Assembly: GCA_003117195.1 (NCBI GenBank)
Contig: BDSI01000054.1
Coordinates: 124,001 to 188,000, forward strand
Source: Eudorina sp. 2006-703-Eu-15
Taxonomy: Eukaryota; Chlorophyta; Chlorophyceae; Chlamydomonadales; Volvocaceae
DNA length: 64,000 bases
Direction: 5' to 3'
The notes under the pieces are model-generated. The model worked only from the letters and a program-made list of their open reading frames with translations. It had not been told where the DNA came from and made no database searches. Position numbers and translations under genes: made by a program. Below are positions 13,501 to 27,000 of the stretch, one piece after another. The stretch's first letter is position 1. Every line of letters begins with the position of its first letter.

Positions 13501-16500
13501 TCATTTCCCGATGCAGAAGCGGCTGAACACGGTGTCCAGCACCTCCTCCGCCACCTCATCGCCGCTGACCTCCCCCAGGGCCAGCAGGGCCGCGCGCAGG
13601 TCGATGGTCCAGAAGTCCAGCGGCAGACCCCCCGTCACGCTGTCCGACAGCCGCATCAGCGCCTGGGCAGGAGGTTGCATATTGGCATATATATTAACGA
13701 GGGGCGTTGAGAGGTTAAAAAGAGGGGGTGGACACTGGTTGGACACTGGATATAGAGCTGGTATCATCCGGTGTTTAACATCTGGTGATGCGCAGCTTCA
13801 TAAGGGGGTTGGAGTAAGAGGGAGACAGCGGGTACAGGCGCGTTCAGCATCGGGGTTCGGATGTGGGCCTGACAACGCATGGCCCGGGCTGCAAGGGGAC
13901 ATGCACCAACATGTGGGACCCATGCGGGCATGCTGACCCATGGGTCCTTGGGCCCTGACCCATGAGGTTTCAGGCCCTGAACCACATGCTTGACATGAAA
14001 TGCAGCCGAGTACCGGCGACAGGCGGGACCGACGGCCCAAAGCGCGGGTCGGCCACACACCGCGATGCCGCGGCGATACAAGCAGGCAAGGTCGCTACCG
14101 GACACGGTACGACACGTACGGACACAGCGCCAGCATGCGACCCACGGGTCAGACCAACCTTTCCCGCCGAGGGGTACCCAGCGCACCTCATGACTGCGCA
14201 CCAGCGCTTCCGCCTGCCGCTCGTTCACCGACCAAGATACCCCGCCCGATGCAAGCTGCGGTACGGCACAGCCGTACACAGGTCGCGAGAACACCGGACG
14301 TCAAGGATGCAGGTGCACCGTTTGGAAAAGCCGCGACAGGAGCAGCATATGGGCCTAGGGCGTGTGGCGATGCAGCCGACTTGGCGCAATGGTGGGCTGT
14401 GCAGCTGTTCGGGGCGGTTCGTCCAGCCACGGCGGCAGCGTCGTACTACGGTAGTAGTAATGCCCCCACGAGACCCCGGTGTGTTGCAGAGCCTCTCCCC
14501 CCGCGCATCACGAGCCGAGTCTTCCTCACCTGGGGCGCTCCCGCCAGGATAAGTAACTCTTGATCCAGCGCCTGTGCAACCGGTCGCGGTGGTTGTTGTT
14601 GTTGTTGTTGTTGTTATTTACAACATTACAACAAATCAAAAGAACCATGCAACTTCCTTAATCATAAATAAAATCAAAAGATCAAGATCGGGATCGCTGG
14701 CGCTCAAGGGGATCATTGCGCACTGGCGATCCAGCCCCGTCTGAATGAATGAATGAATGAATCGGGCTGGCTGAACGGGCAACGAGGTCACTGAGGACCA
14801 TGCTGCCTGTTCACACACCCAGCCCGTTGACCGCTCACATCTCTTTTGTCATCGAAACCGTCGTGGACCGCAGCTGTTCGCGACCCCCACGACCCTACCT
14901 CCAAACCCCGGCGCTCGGACGCGCTGGTCCGTACGACACCCGCAAACGTCTGCCGTGCCAATAGCGGCAGGGGCAGCTCGCCTGCCGCTGCTGGCAGGCG
15001 AGACCGGGCCCCTTGTTGCTGCTGCTGCTGCTGCTCCTTCGACTCATTGCTTGAGGCACCTGCAGGGCCCAGGAGGTTTTTTGGGCTCACGTGTGCGGTG
15101 TCGTACTGTGGTACGACAACCCGCGGGGAACAGACGCAGCGACGTCACGAACGGGGGTGTGAGGAGGGGAAACTGGGTACCGGGCCCGATAGCGAGATGG
15201 TGCCAGTGGCCTGCCGGCCGGCCGACAAGGCCGGCACAAAGGCACGAAGGCGCCAAGGCAGGTCCACCTCACCTGCCCCCGCGAGGTTGCCCACCGCCGC
15301 GTCGCTGCCCCGCAGGTCGTCTTTGTTCGCGACGAGGAGGGCCGCGCCCTTCACCTGAAAGGGAAGCCACAGCGCGTGTCCCACGGGGGTGAACCACGTG
15401 GGGACCCGTGGGTCGGGGACCGTGTGGGGGGGGACTGCCCTCGCGAAGAGCTTTGGGGGCGACAAAAATAACGTTGCGGCGTGAGGGCCAGTTGTGCTAC
15501 CGGTAGCGCAGAACTCGGATCTGCGGGTCGGGTTCAGGGTTATCAGCTCGACGGGGCTTCGACACACATAACGCACACCGCACACGAATGTGGGTCGAAG
15601 GGGTTTGTGGGGCGCTTGTGACAAGGGCGGCGTCGTATTCCGCCGCCACCGCGGGAGATCTGGGGGATCTCCGTACAATCTGTAAGACGACGGCCCTGTG
15701 CAACCCGCACCTTGCAACCCGCGGTGCCCGGCCCCTCGCCCCAAAGCGCCCGAAAGATGTCTGCATCCGCATCCGTCCAGCCGACGGCGCCGTCGATGAC
15801 CATAATCACGATGTCGGCGGCGGCTGCGGCGGCTTGTGAGCGCTCGACCTGTGCAGTTCGGCAGCAACGGGTGCGGTTACCTAGACAGGGCCGGGTACGA
15901 ATCAGGATCACGAATGCGGCCGATTGAACAATTGAAATGACTATCGCAGCTGAAGCTATACAAAGTGAGGTGGTAGGTAGAGTCTGGTTGGTCGGAGACA
16001 TCGTGCCCGACACCATCACGCGACCAAACGACACGTTGCTGGAAAATCGGGCAGCGCTTGTTATTACACGATAAAGCTCAATACATATTTTTAAACCTTT
16101 CATATTGACTCATACAGTTAAAGTAGTCATGACACACAGGCTGGCCATATATTCCAGTCTACAGCTGGCGTAAAAACATATCCAGCGCGGGTTCTGAATA
16201 AGAAACAGTGAAAACGGAAACTGGCTGACGGTGTCGACCGAGATAGGATCTCGAGCATACGAGCATACGGACCACGGATACAGCCTCAGTGTACTTCAAG
16301 CACGCATGCAGCGAAGCATGACTCACTCGGGGCGTCGATACGCATAACACATCCCTGCATGATTGGAAATCTCAAAATCCTCCGACAGAGGAGATTGCCA
16401 AGCAAAAACTTAATCTTGAGGATGCAGCTCGTACACACGATCATCACGGCCTGCCGAAGGGGCAGAATCTAATGAGGCAAAATACGGCAACAACGATATC

Positions 16501-19500
16501 ACGAGCTGGAGAAACGCGTTTTGTAAAGTGCACGCCGGGCGGTACACAGCCGCACAACCAAGGCGTTGGAAACTCGTTAGCAGAAGTTTCGCGCTTGAAA
16601 GGGCTCGACCGCGCAGGCGAACTGCCTGCAGTTGTGATGGCAGGAGATTTTCCAACGAGATACTTTTTGGACGCAACCCGACTCACAACCGCGTTTGTCA
16701 GTCTGGGGTGGTCCGGCAGTTGGTCTCGCCTACCGACTGAACAGGACTGAACGGACGTGCCGAGTTGTCTGCTGTTCAAAGAGCAACCGTTAGCCGCGAT
16801 CGCGGCCGGACCCCTGAAAAGGTCAAAGCCGCACGCGCGCATCACTCACAGTCGCGGCGTCGGCGTCGAAGCTAAAGTACCAAATAACCGTGCGTGCGGC
16901 GCTAAACAGGCTCAACCGCATTTCTCATCGGCATTTTCTGGGATTTCTCCGTCTGCTTGCTCACTCCAGCGTCTCGTCCGCGACAGACGCGGAGCGCTAT
17001 ATCGTATCCAGGTATCCTGCCCGGAAGTGTGTTAAGGTGTGCCACAACACAAGCTGTGGCGCATCTGGTCCGAGCCCACGCAAAGTCGTGTACTGCCCCC
17101 ACCAAAGCCTCTACGAGCCTCTCACCCTTAAATGGTATGCTCTCTGCGGGCCCTTGCGGACGCATCTCCTCAGACTTCCATCCTACAAGGGACGCCATCT
17201 ATCGCGACTCGAAACGCTACCGCGCCACACGATGCGGTTGGCACAGGAAGATAGATAGGAGGCGCTAGGCACCCCGCCGCGCAAAACGACGGGCCCGAAA
17301 GGAGCACCTAAAGGCACCTAACCACCAGCCCAGCCGCTGGGCCGTGTCCTGTCCTGAGGGCATGAACGTCAAAAAATACTGCTGTGCTACCGTAGCGGCC
17401 CTGATTCCGCCCCTCAGTTCAGGCAACGACGTGCCCGCGCCCCAATGCTCTGCCTGAGGAGGAGTTTGGCGTCGGGGAATTCCTGCAGCGCCCTGACTGC
17501 ATATCCCCCGCTCCCGCCCCCGGGTTTAAGGTTCGGTGTTTTCTCTGCTTCTTACCCCCACGCTCGAGCTTGCGCTGCCGTTCAGCAAGAAAGTGCGGCC
17601 GCACTGCGGGTGTGTGATCTACCTATCTACCGAGATCAATCCAGGGAGGGTGTGCTGGGTGGCAGCCCACAGACACCGTCGGTTGGGTACGCCTCCGTCA
17701 GTCCGTCTACCAGGATGTTGAATGCGGCCGCGCGTTGCGCGCCGGAAATAAAACAGGTCCCGCGGCTCCACAACTGCAACCCCTTACGCCCCTGCCCGCC
17801 CGAAAAAGCTGTCCCACACGCCACACCTCGTGCGTGTCGTGACGCCTCACGTTTTTGAGCTGAAAGTCAGTGTACGGCAGTGCATCCGCCAACGCACTGC
17901 CGTAGTTCTCCCACCCCGAGTTGCCTGCTCGGGGCTCAGCCCAGGGGCCCTCCTCCCCGCCCGCCACGACGGCACTGCCGTACCGCTGCCGTACCGCCGC
18001 CACTCACCCCGATCCGCTCCACGACGTCCTCCGAGTGCCGTATTCCCGCCGTATCCAGAAGTGTGACCGGCACGCCGCCCACCGACAGCGTCGCCTCCAG
18101 CACGTCACGTGTCGTACCCGCCACATCGGTCACGATCGCCCGGTCACTGTACGGAATAAGGCCCAAATGGCGTCAGCACGTCACGAGGTGGGGCTTATGT
18201 GACGTCACGGCACGAGGGGGCAGCCAAGCCGCCGGGGACTCTGGACCGTAGGCGACCGAGCCGTTGTAGGACCGTTGGCAGTTCTATCTGCCGTTGCAAA
18301 GGAAGTTGCGAGCAAGGCTGCGATTTCCTTGGAGCACGTGTCCCCCTTGTTACTTTCCCCCACAACATATACACGTACACGCACGCGCAATCGCCTAAGG
18401 TTCTTGCCGTTTGCTTCGCCGCTGCTTCACCTTCTGGGCGGTGTATTGTAGGTTTCCGGGCAAGTACATCGAGAGCAGGGCTGGTGTGTGGGCGGGTTGT
18501 ATCGCAAACCACAAGGGGGCGGCCCCGCCGCGCAGGCGCTTTGAACTTGTTGTGCTTGGCACACACCACAGCGTACGAATGCCGTACGCTTGCCGTACCT
18601 GTTTGTCCATGCGTTCAGCAACGAGCTCTTGCCCACGTTGGGTCGGCCCACGATGGCAACCTAGTACGACATGGACCAAGTACGGCAAAATGATGAGGTA
18701 CAATCAGCCGAGACAGGTGCGCAACGTGGGCTGGGCGTGGACCGCTGCAGGACCCAACCTGGGTTTCCGTACACACCAAGCCGGATGTACTTACAGGCAG
18801 GGAGGCCAGGCTGTTGTGCACCACCGAGCCAACTGAACATGAGGCAACTACACCTGGCAGGGGCCATACGTTGCCCCCAAACCACTGAACGCATGTGAGA
18901 ACAGCCACTTATTCGTACGGTGCAGTACACTTGTCGTACCATACCTGCAGCCCGCTGCGCAAGAGGTTGCCCGTCCTCGCGGTGCGCAGGGCGCGCTCGA
19001 TGCCTTCCTGTACGGTTGGGAAGTGGTTGTCGGGGGGATGGTGGTTGCGGTAACGGCAGGGGATGCTGGCTGGGGTGAGAGCAGGGGTTCATGACGAACC
19101 CCAGGGAAGGGGTGTTGATGCAACGCCAGAACGAGCACGGTCGCACCCAAGGGGGAGGGGTGGGGCAGGGGGAGGGGCAGGGAATTGTAGGCAAGAAGGC
19201 AAGGATAAAGTGCAACTTTACAAGGCGCTGTTTCCATGGCCGCGAGTTGCCGGTTTGCCGTACGAACGAAGCGCCACATGTGGTGGTGGTCAGCGCGCAC
19301 GCGCCGCCGCCGTACAGTACGGGTTGCATGGATCGCTGAGCCGTACCTGGATTCCCTCAATCTTACGCCGCAACTCAGGGACGTCGATCGGCGGCAAGTC
19401 CTCGTCGAAGTCCAGCCTGCACATGTGTCGTACATGTACGACACGTTATGCACGGCACGTTCACAGGAAATGAGAAAACAGATCCGATGGGTTGCAATCG

Positions 19501-22500
19501 GCGATGGGCCAAGCCCGTGCCGCCGGCCTCTGTCACGCCGGGCAAAACACGTTACACGCCATGCCACGTCTGACACATCACCACTCGCCCCCGCAGGATT
19601 GTACGGCATGGCCCAGCAGGCACGTGGCCCCAACGCAGCCGAGCCATGCGTAATGCCGTACCAAGGCGGCGGGTGCAATGGGGGTGAACACGACAACGAA
19701 CGGGGAAGACCTTTGAACCCCCCTTCGGGTGCCCACCACAGGATCCCCAACCACCAACCACCAACCAACTCCACCTGGCCTCGAGCTCGGCGAGCACATC
19801 CAGGCAGCGCGACCGCAGCTCCGAAACCATCCCGCCAACACCGCCCTGCAGACCCGCCAGCGCGCTGTCCGCTGCGGCGGGCGTGCGAGCCGAAACCAGC
19901 TCCGAAACCGCCTCCGCCTGTACGGCAGACCCGGAGGCGAAAGCGGGAGGCAAAAGGGCCCCACCATGGCTAATCAACGGGGGCATCTGGAGAGCACCCG
20001 ATGGGCGGGTGGGCGGTCAGGCGACAGCACAAACACGGGCGAGGGCTGGATGGCTGGGGTCGGGGCACATTTCCCTCATGAACCCCGATACGGGCAGCAC
20101 CCCGGGGCAGCACGGGGTCGTACGACATTCGTCTGGAGCCCCCCGCCAACCCACCCCGGGGTTGCGGGGACCAGCACAGTCTACCCTTCCAAAGGACGCG
20201 GCAGTGTCTGCCGGGCTGCGAGATTGGGGTTCGGCTGACAGACATCGCTGGGCTTGGGGCCTCAGAGCGACCGCCCCGCCTGCCCGCCTGCCCACGCCCG
20301 CCTGCCTCCTTGCTTATCTCTATCTGCCTGCTCGCCTCCCTGCCTGGCAGCCTGTCTCCCTCCCGCCCTCCCTGCTTTCTTGCCTAGCTGCCTCCCCCCC
20401 TCCTTCCCTCCCTCCCTCGCTGCTTCTCTCCCTGCGTCCCTCCCCTCCCTGCCTCAGGAACCAACCTATCACCCAAAACCTCACCCTCAACCCCTTATGC
20501 GTGCGGCGACCGCTCGACGCAACGCCCCCCGCCCCCAGCGCCCACACAGCGGCCTCGACACAGCGACCCCAGCCGGCCGACCCCTACCACCTCCCAACGG
20601 CTTACCTGCGACAGGTCCAGGCGGCCGTTTAGGAACGCCCGCAGCGTGAACTCGCCCGGCTTGGCCAGCCGCGCGCCCGCCTCGATGGCCGCCCGCAGCA
20701 CCCGGGACGCGCACACACCGCCCCCGTGGCAGTGAAGCTCAATCACGTCCTCGGCCGTGTACGAACGAGGGGACAGCATCGTCAGCAGCAGCACCTGGGG
20801 CCGTGCGGAAGGTCGGATCCGGGCCGGGCCGGGCCGGGTCGGGTCGGGTCCGACCCGTGGGTCAGTGAGGGGGCAGATGACAGATACGCGCGAGAGGGCG
20901 GGGTCAGCCGCCAGCGGGGAGAGGGGGTGGGTGCGGGGCTGAGGAAGGGTATGTGTCGTGCGAGGCCAAGGCGCAGATGGGGGGGGGAGGAATCCTGGGC
21001 TGATGAATTCTTGGGCAGTACAGAGTAACGGGTATGGGGATTAAAAAGAAAAACAGTCCAGAACGGGGATGGGGATGAGTACGGCAGATGCGTGGCAACG
21101 CCCTCGTCGCCGAGGTGGCGGGCGCCGCTCGTGTCGTGTTCGCTCGTGTCGGAGCGAGTGAGTGAGGGGCGCCAGAGAGTGAGTGGCGCGCGGCGGAGAG
21201 GAGTCGGGGGGGGGCAAGGGGGCTAAGGTAGTGGTGTGGCGGCGCGACGCGGCGCGGGCGGGCGAGTGAGTGGCGCGCGGCGGCGGAGGGTTCGACGGCT
21301 TCCTGTGTCGAGGACGACCGCCCCATCGCCGGGGAGAGGGCGCGGAGGGGCGGGGAGGGTATAGGAAACATGGTAGACATATTCAAACTGCGCTGCTGCC
21401 GGAATGGGGAGGGAGAAAGCCAGAGGATGAGGGGAGCTGGCCGTGCAGTCTTCATCCATCGTGCAGGCTCCACCCACGACACCCAGTGGGAGCGCGGCAG
21501 TCAGCGCGCTGCGGCGGCTTCCCGGATGGCGACGCAGGCATGCAAGTGGCCTCAAAGCAGACCGGAGCAGACACGGGTTTCCAGTCATGTCCTGCTGATA
21601 CGGTACGGTACTCCTGCCGCCCAGCACGCCGGGCGAGCGGCCAGGGCCGAGCCCAGTCGTACTCCGTACTCTGTGCAATCACTCACTCACCAGCCCCGCA
21701 CAGGCCAAGGGCAGACGCACCCCTTCTCCACGCCCGCAAGCCCCCAGACACGTGTCGTTATCTTTGCCGTACCTCGTCCAACAGGCGTTCGTCACCGTCC
21801 ACTGCCGTACCGTAGTACACCCGGTGCGTCTCGGGCTGCCAGTCGAATCGGAAGCGACCCCCGGGTCTAAACACCTTGGAGGCGATGGGTACGGCGTCGG
21901 TACCGGAGAGCCGAATGATTGCCACCGACCCGTGGGACATGCCTGCAGCCGCCGTTTGTGGGCAAGGGGCGAAGTGCCGGGCCCATATGAACGTTTGGCA
22001 TGAGGCGCAGCGGGTGCCCTGCTGTGAAGGGGGCAAATATGTACGGCATTCCGCTGCCGTAGACATAGGGGGCGGTGACGATGGCAGGCATGCGTACGGC
22101 ACCAGGGGCTATCATCATGGGTGTGCAAATGCCCCGTGATTTTTCAGCTCCGCAAGATTCTCGTGTACCTCCCACCTCCACACAGCCCACCATGTACGGT
22201 CAAGTACGGCAACTCACCGGTGACGATCGACGCGATCGTGTCCTCGTCGCGCGTCGTCAGCACCAACTCATCGACCCGGCGGCTGCTGCCGCCAGTGCTG
22301 CTGCCGCTGCCGCCCTCGGCACCGCTGCCGCCCTCGTCCCAACTGCTCCCAACTGAAGCGCGGTCGCTGCTGCTGAGGGCCGCCGAGTTCGGTGCCGTCG
22401 CCGAGCCAACGCGCACGCCACGACGACGCCGGACCGTGGTCGGTGCCGTACAGTACGGCAGGCGCCCGCCATTGGACGCCGGCATGGGTGGTGGTTTTGT

Positions 22501-22719
22501 GGCCAGCGGCCTCAGACAGGAGTCCCCACGGGCGCTGCACGGCGCCGTGGCGCGGTTGTAGTTGCAGGTATACTGGTGCGGCAGCAGCTTCAGCACAGGC
22601 CTCGATGTTGCGAAGCCACACTTCTGGATTACGGCATGGAAAGGTGGGCTGTACGACTTAGTCCAGCCCGCCTTGGTAATCACACCGCTGCGGAGGATGC
22701 ACGCCGCGGTTGGCCCCAA
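13501..22719 (-). CDS. MNME: tRNA uridine-5-carboxymethylaminomethyl modification GTPase MnmE/TrmE
   Basis: MnmE hydrolyses GTP and, with MnmG/GidA, modifies wobble U34 of tRNAs; in algae it is expected in mitochondria or chloroplasts. Exons (minus): 22719-22218, 21942-21773, 20794-20606, 19917-19775, 19416-19347, 19007-18945, 18660-18599, 18146-18008, 15848-15711, 15354-15273, 15059-14899, 14571-14530, 14255-14187, 13662-13501. All have GT/AG ends and compatible phases, giving 663 residues. Seen: N-terminal DTIASIVTG and [10 protein letters not shown]; folate-binding domain with [19 protein letters not shown]1 GRPNVGKS (384-391); G2/switch region [12 protein letters not shown]3 DTAG (431-434); G4 NKDD (502-505); and the family's C-terminal FCIGK, whose Cys is catalytic in bacteria. 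The first ~155 residues are Ser/Arg-rich and fit an organelle transit peptide; the start ATG at 22719 is the least certain point. Exon 11 has a Gln run. Intron 8 is 2159 bases. The bacterial-type protein points to an organellar endosymbiont origin. Confidence 0.95.
15849..18007 (-). other. 2.2-kb MnmE intron 8
   Basis: The donor follows the G3 region (ends ...ERIG) and the acceptor precedes VERSQ, so the protein is continuous across it. It is much longer than the other MnmE introns. I see no exon inside it; frames around 16440-17260 on both strands are open but carry no domain I recognise. Part of it (16100-17290) is less GC-rich than its surroundings and may be an old inserted element. Confidence 0.7.
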
Positions 22720-24047
22720 GGCGCTGGCGCCGCAGTTGCCTGCTGCAGCGCTGACAACGCCAGCAGAGGCGACGCTGGTGCTGTGAACGCTCCGAAACCC
22801 TGCACCGCGGCAGCCACCAATGCCGCGGGGCGCAGCTGCGGCTGCGGAGGACCCCCCTGCAGCGCCGGACGTTCAGCACACCGGAAGAAGGGCGCGTCAG
22901 CGAGTGATGGCGCCAAACGCAATGTGATGCGGACGAGGGTGAGCGAGTGCTCTAGGGTTCGATGCGCGTGAGCACCTTGCACACCTGCAGGTCTCATGTA
23001 TTCTCTCTCCCCTTCTCCCTCATTCCTTCTCTCCCCCTCTCCCTATCTCTCTCCTTCCCTCCCCCTCCCTCTCACTCCCCGTCTCTCTACCGTCTGATTG
23101 TGTGTACCCATGCGTTGCTACACGAATGGACTGGGCGCGCTGGGGCCAGGGTGAGACCCGCGTGGCTGCGAGACCTAGCATGCAGTACATGGGGTGGCGG
23201 TGGAGGAAGCTGTGTCTATGGCAGACCCTGGTATCTGGGTCTGTGGGTCGGTCGGTCTGTCTGCCGCAGGCGCTTTGGTTTCGCGGAGGACAGCAGGAAC
23301 GCGCGCGACGAGTTCCGACCCACCGGAGACGACCAAACCACGGACCTCCTACACACATACACACACAGGCCCACTGCTTGGCAGCGGAGCGAATGGCTAT
23401 TACGATGCTGCAGCGGTACGTACATGGGGTGCCGTACAGCAACGGTCCGGAACGAACGGCTGGGGGCTGACCCCGCATGCCTTGGCTCCACCTCAACAAG
23501 CAGTTCAGCTCAACACACCTGGAACAAGTTGGAGACCGGCAACCATGAGTTTGCAGGTTGTCCGCCAGCCGCACGCCAGCGACAGCCTTACGAATAGAAT
23601 TCGTTCTATCTGCGATACAAACGTAAATAAAAATGCTTCAAGTGGAAGACATTTAAAACACAGAAAGATATGGTTTTCACCTCACGGATTGCGGCTGCCG
23701 TTGCCAACTTGTTGACTTGCTGTATCCGCGATGAATTGTGTTGTCCTCTTACGCAGTTATTTTGCTTTAAAAAGGCATTACATTGAGCTAGTAATGCGAG
23801 TTTGTTGCGTTTTGCAGGAGGAAGTAAGCTGATTTCGGGAGGAGTTGCGGATGCAGTACGGCTGGGCACATGAAAGCCGCCAGCAGCGTCTGTTTCCATC
23901 CAGCCCATGACCTAACTTATCCATACCTGCATATCATGTACTCCGTTAAGTAGGAGAATTCATTTGTCGAAGTTCTGTCCGGCTGCCTTTCGGCGTATAC
24001 CCGTTGTGTACAAAGTTGAGTTGGCACGCCACACGTGGTACGCCGAT
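22720..24047. other. divergent intergenic region between MnmE and the RING-finger gene
   Basis: MnmE reads leftward from about 22719 and the RING-finger gene rightward from 24048, so both promoters should lie here. 22990-23090 is a pyrimidine-rich (CTCCCT)n tract. 23580-23960 is clearly more AT-rich than the flanks, as expected upstream of a gene start. No exon is supportable. Confidence 0.5.
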
Positions 24048-27000
24048 ATGGCGTCAAACTTGTTTCCGGTAGGCTTAGTGGACCAGCCATGGGTTGAGGA
24101 CGACCCACTGGGCACAATATCGTCTCTGGAGCGGCGGCAGCGACGGGCCGCAGAGAAAAATGATACAATGGCGTTTTACAAGTTCCTGGGTATCGTCTTT
24201 GTAATTCTCAACCTGGTCCTGCTTGGAAGTGAACTGTATACCTTCGCGACGGAGCCCTCGCGCGGCCTCACTGGCGCGTTCCTTATGGAAATTGGTCGGA
24301 TGTCGGGAGTAGCTTACAGCCAACTGCAGAGCCTTTACATAGCCGTTGGAGACGTCGCCTGGACGTGGATTGCCGTCGTTCATGGCCCTGACTTTGCTCG
24401 AGGTGAGTCAAAGCGCTGTGGATGGGTGCCCGGAGAGGGACCGTCAGACAATTACATATTGCATCGCACCTTCCGCGGGCACAATGTGCGACGCGTTTTG
24501 GCCGTGGTTGGGTGATGTGGGCCCGGTTTGCAAAACTTATCCACAGCTCGCGCGGGCGTCCAGCGTAGGCTCATTGTATTTGCATTCATTACGTCAGACA
24601 TCACCGAATACCGATGTGTCCGGAGCTTGCGGTCTTCCACCAAATTGTTGACGTTGGCAGGCCAACCCTACTCCCATGTTTTTGAACTGCCTGGTCGCTT
24701 TGTTCCCCTTCCACAGTGTCCATTGCTGAAAACGTTGCCAAGCATCTTGCCAGGGGACTGCATTACCTCGCGCTGGTGCTATCAGGTGAGGCATGGCTTG
24801 CACTTTCGCCCTTGTGCCTGCACGGCGTTTGCGAGCCTGTGCGCTAGAGTCTCTCGCATTTCACCTCGGCTGTTTGGCGATCGCCACAAGCATCACTGGC
24901 ACTTGGCCAGTGACGCGTCTCCTACCTAGCTATTGCTGACAGTCTTGCTTGCACCTCCTCTCGCGCTGCCGAAGCTGCCGAAAAACTCTGAAGCCTCCCT
25001 GCGTAAAAATATTATCAGGTCCGGTTCAGCCTGTGATGGACGCAAACGATGCAGAGGCGGCAACCTAGCTTCATGGCTCTTCAACGCTCCTGTGTGGCCG
25101 CCTCACATCATCATGCAGCCGCCCTGCCTCTCTCTCACATGGACCGCAACGCCCCACGCTGCCTCAGTGCACCGAAACCACCCCTCCCTGCCCCTGTCCC
25201 CCCCTGCCCCTGCCCCCGTCGTCCCCGCCCCTGCCATCCCACCCGACGTTTCCCCGCCACCCAGCAGTCCTAGTCATGTACGCCGCGTACCCGGGCGTCT
25301 GTCGTGCGCTTCCACGCAAGCTGCTGATGTGTTCGGTGGCCGCGGGGATACAGCTCGCGGCACCTCCGGTCTTCTCTTGGCTGCTCTCGCGCCTCCGTTT
25401 CACGGAGCCCAACGGCAGTCCGGAACCCATAGTCCTGTGGGCGCTGATCTTCGGTTGTGCCATGTGCCTCCAAGCTGTCCTGATGGCGCGGCTGATTAGC
25501 AGCCGGGCATCGGGCGCCGCAGGGACCGCCGCCAGTGCAAAGCTTGGTGGAGGGACGCGGCGGGGCGGCGCCACGTCGCCGCGCCGCCAGCCATCGGCGG
25601 GGCCGGGGACGGCCGGTGGCGGCAGCGGAGGCGGCGGAGGCGGGGGCGGCGGCTTCGCCGCCGCCGGGGGCGGGTCCGGCGGAGGCGGCGCGGGCACTGG
25701 CGGAGGCGGGTACAAACGCAACTCGTACAGCCGCGCCTCGTCGTCGGGTCGCAGTGGCGCCGCCGCCGCCGCCGCCACCGCTGCGGCGGCGGATCCGACG
25801 AAGGCCCCGGTCGGTCGAACAGCCTCGATGGCCAGTCTGGCGGGCTCTGGCTTACTAGCTAGCTTTACTTGCCTGTCGTCATTGCCCGGCGGCGGGGATT
25901 CGAACCGGGATCCTGTCGGTATCAATGTTTCGGCTCGCGGAGTGTACGGCAGTAGTGGTAGCGGCGGCAGTAGCTCGGCAGACCTCCCGTCGGCGTCGGC
26001 GGCGTGTCAGAACCCGAATCCGAAGTCCGGGACTGGCGGAGCAGCTGGCGCCTCCGCGGCCGGTAGTTGTCGAAACGGACCCACGGGTCAGTCCGCGCCG
26101 GGTGGTTCGATCGCGTTGGCATTCGATCCGACGGTTGTTGCGTCGTCGAAGTCTGGCGGGGTCGCCTCGCAGTCGCGGAGCGGCGGGGCCGCCGGTCCGT
26201 TCGATCCGTGCGCGCTCAGCAGTAGCGCTAACGGTACGGCAGCAGCAGCTGGAGCAGCAGCAGCAGGCGCGACTAAGGCTAGCATAAATAGCAGCAGCAG
26301 CAACAGCAGTAACCACAACCACAGCAACAACAGTAATGGCGGCAGTAGCAGCAGCAGTAAGCAGCGACAGCATGCAGGAACGCAAGCCAACGGTGCCGCA
26401 GGTCTCGTGCCTTCTGGTGCTGTTCGGGGGAAATCACAACAGGCTGCTACTGCTGGCGTCAACGGCTCGGCAGCTGCTACAGCCGCGGGGGCTGGAACGC
26501 CGCCACGGTGCTCTGTCGCTGACCCCGTCGGGGCCGCCGGCGGGCCTGCAGTCAAGAGCACCGGCGGCGGCAAGGCCGCCGCCGTCGTCAACGCTCCTAA
26601 CGCCAAGCCGCAAAAAGCAGCCCATGCCGTCGCGACTTCTGTGCCGCAGGCATCAACACCTGCTGCAGCCACCACGTCAGCGCCAACAGCCGCCGCCGCA
26701 GCAGCAGCAATGGCAGGTTCGAAGAAGAAGGGCCATGCCATCACCGGCGGCAGTAGCAGTGCGCCTGGTACTACACTGGCCCCATCATCCGTAGCTACAG
26801 CCGCCACGAGGCCCCATGCTGCAGCCAGCCAGCCCCAGCCGACCTCAGGATTCTCTTCCGGCATCGCCGCCACAGCAGCGACGGCATCCTCTGGCGCCGG
26901 GGCGGGGTCGATCACGGGTCATGGGCTCTGGCACTCTGACAGCACTGGATCCGTGGGGCCCGTTTCCGCCGTCGCTACTGCCGGCGTCGCTACTGCCGCT

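Noticed and set aside
16444..16845. 133-codon minus-strand frame and overlapping plus-strand frame in MnmE intron 8
   Set aside because: Both look protein-like in composition but overlap each other and show no motif I can name; flanking MnmE exons splice cleanly past them. May be remains of an inserted element.
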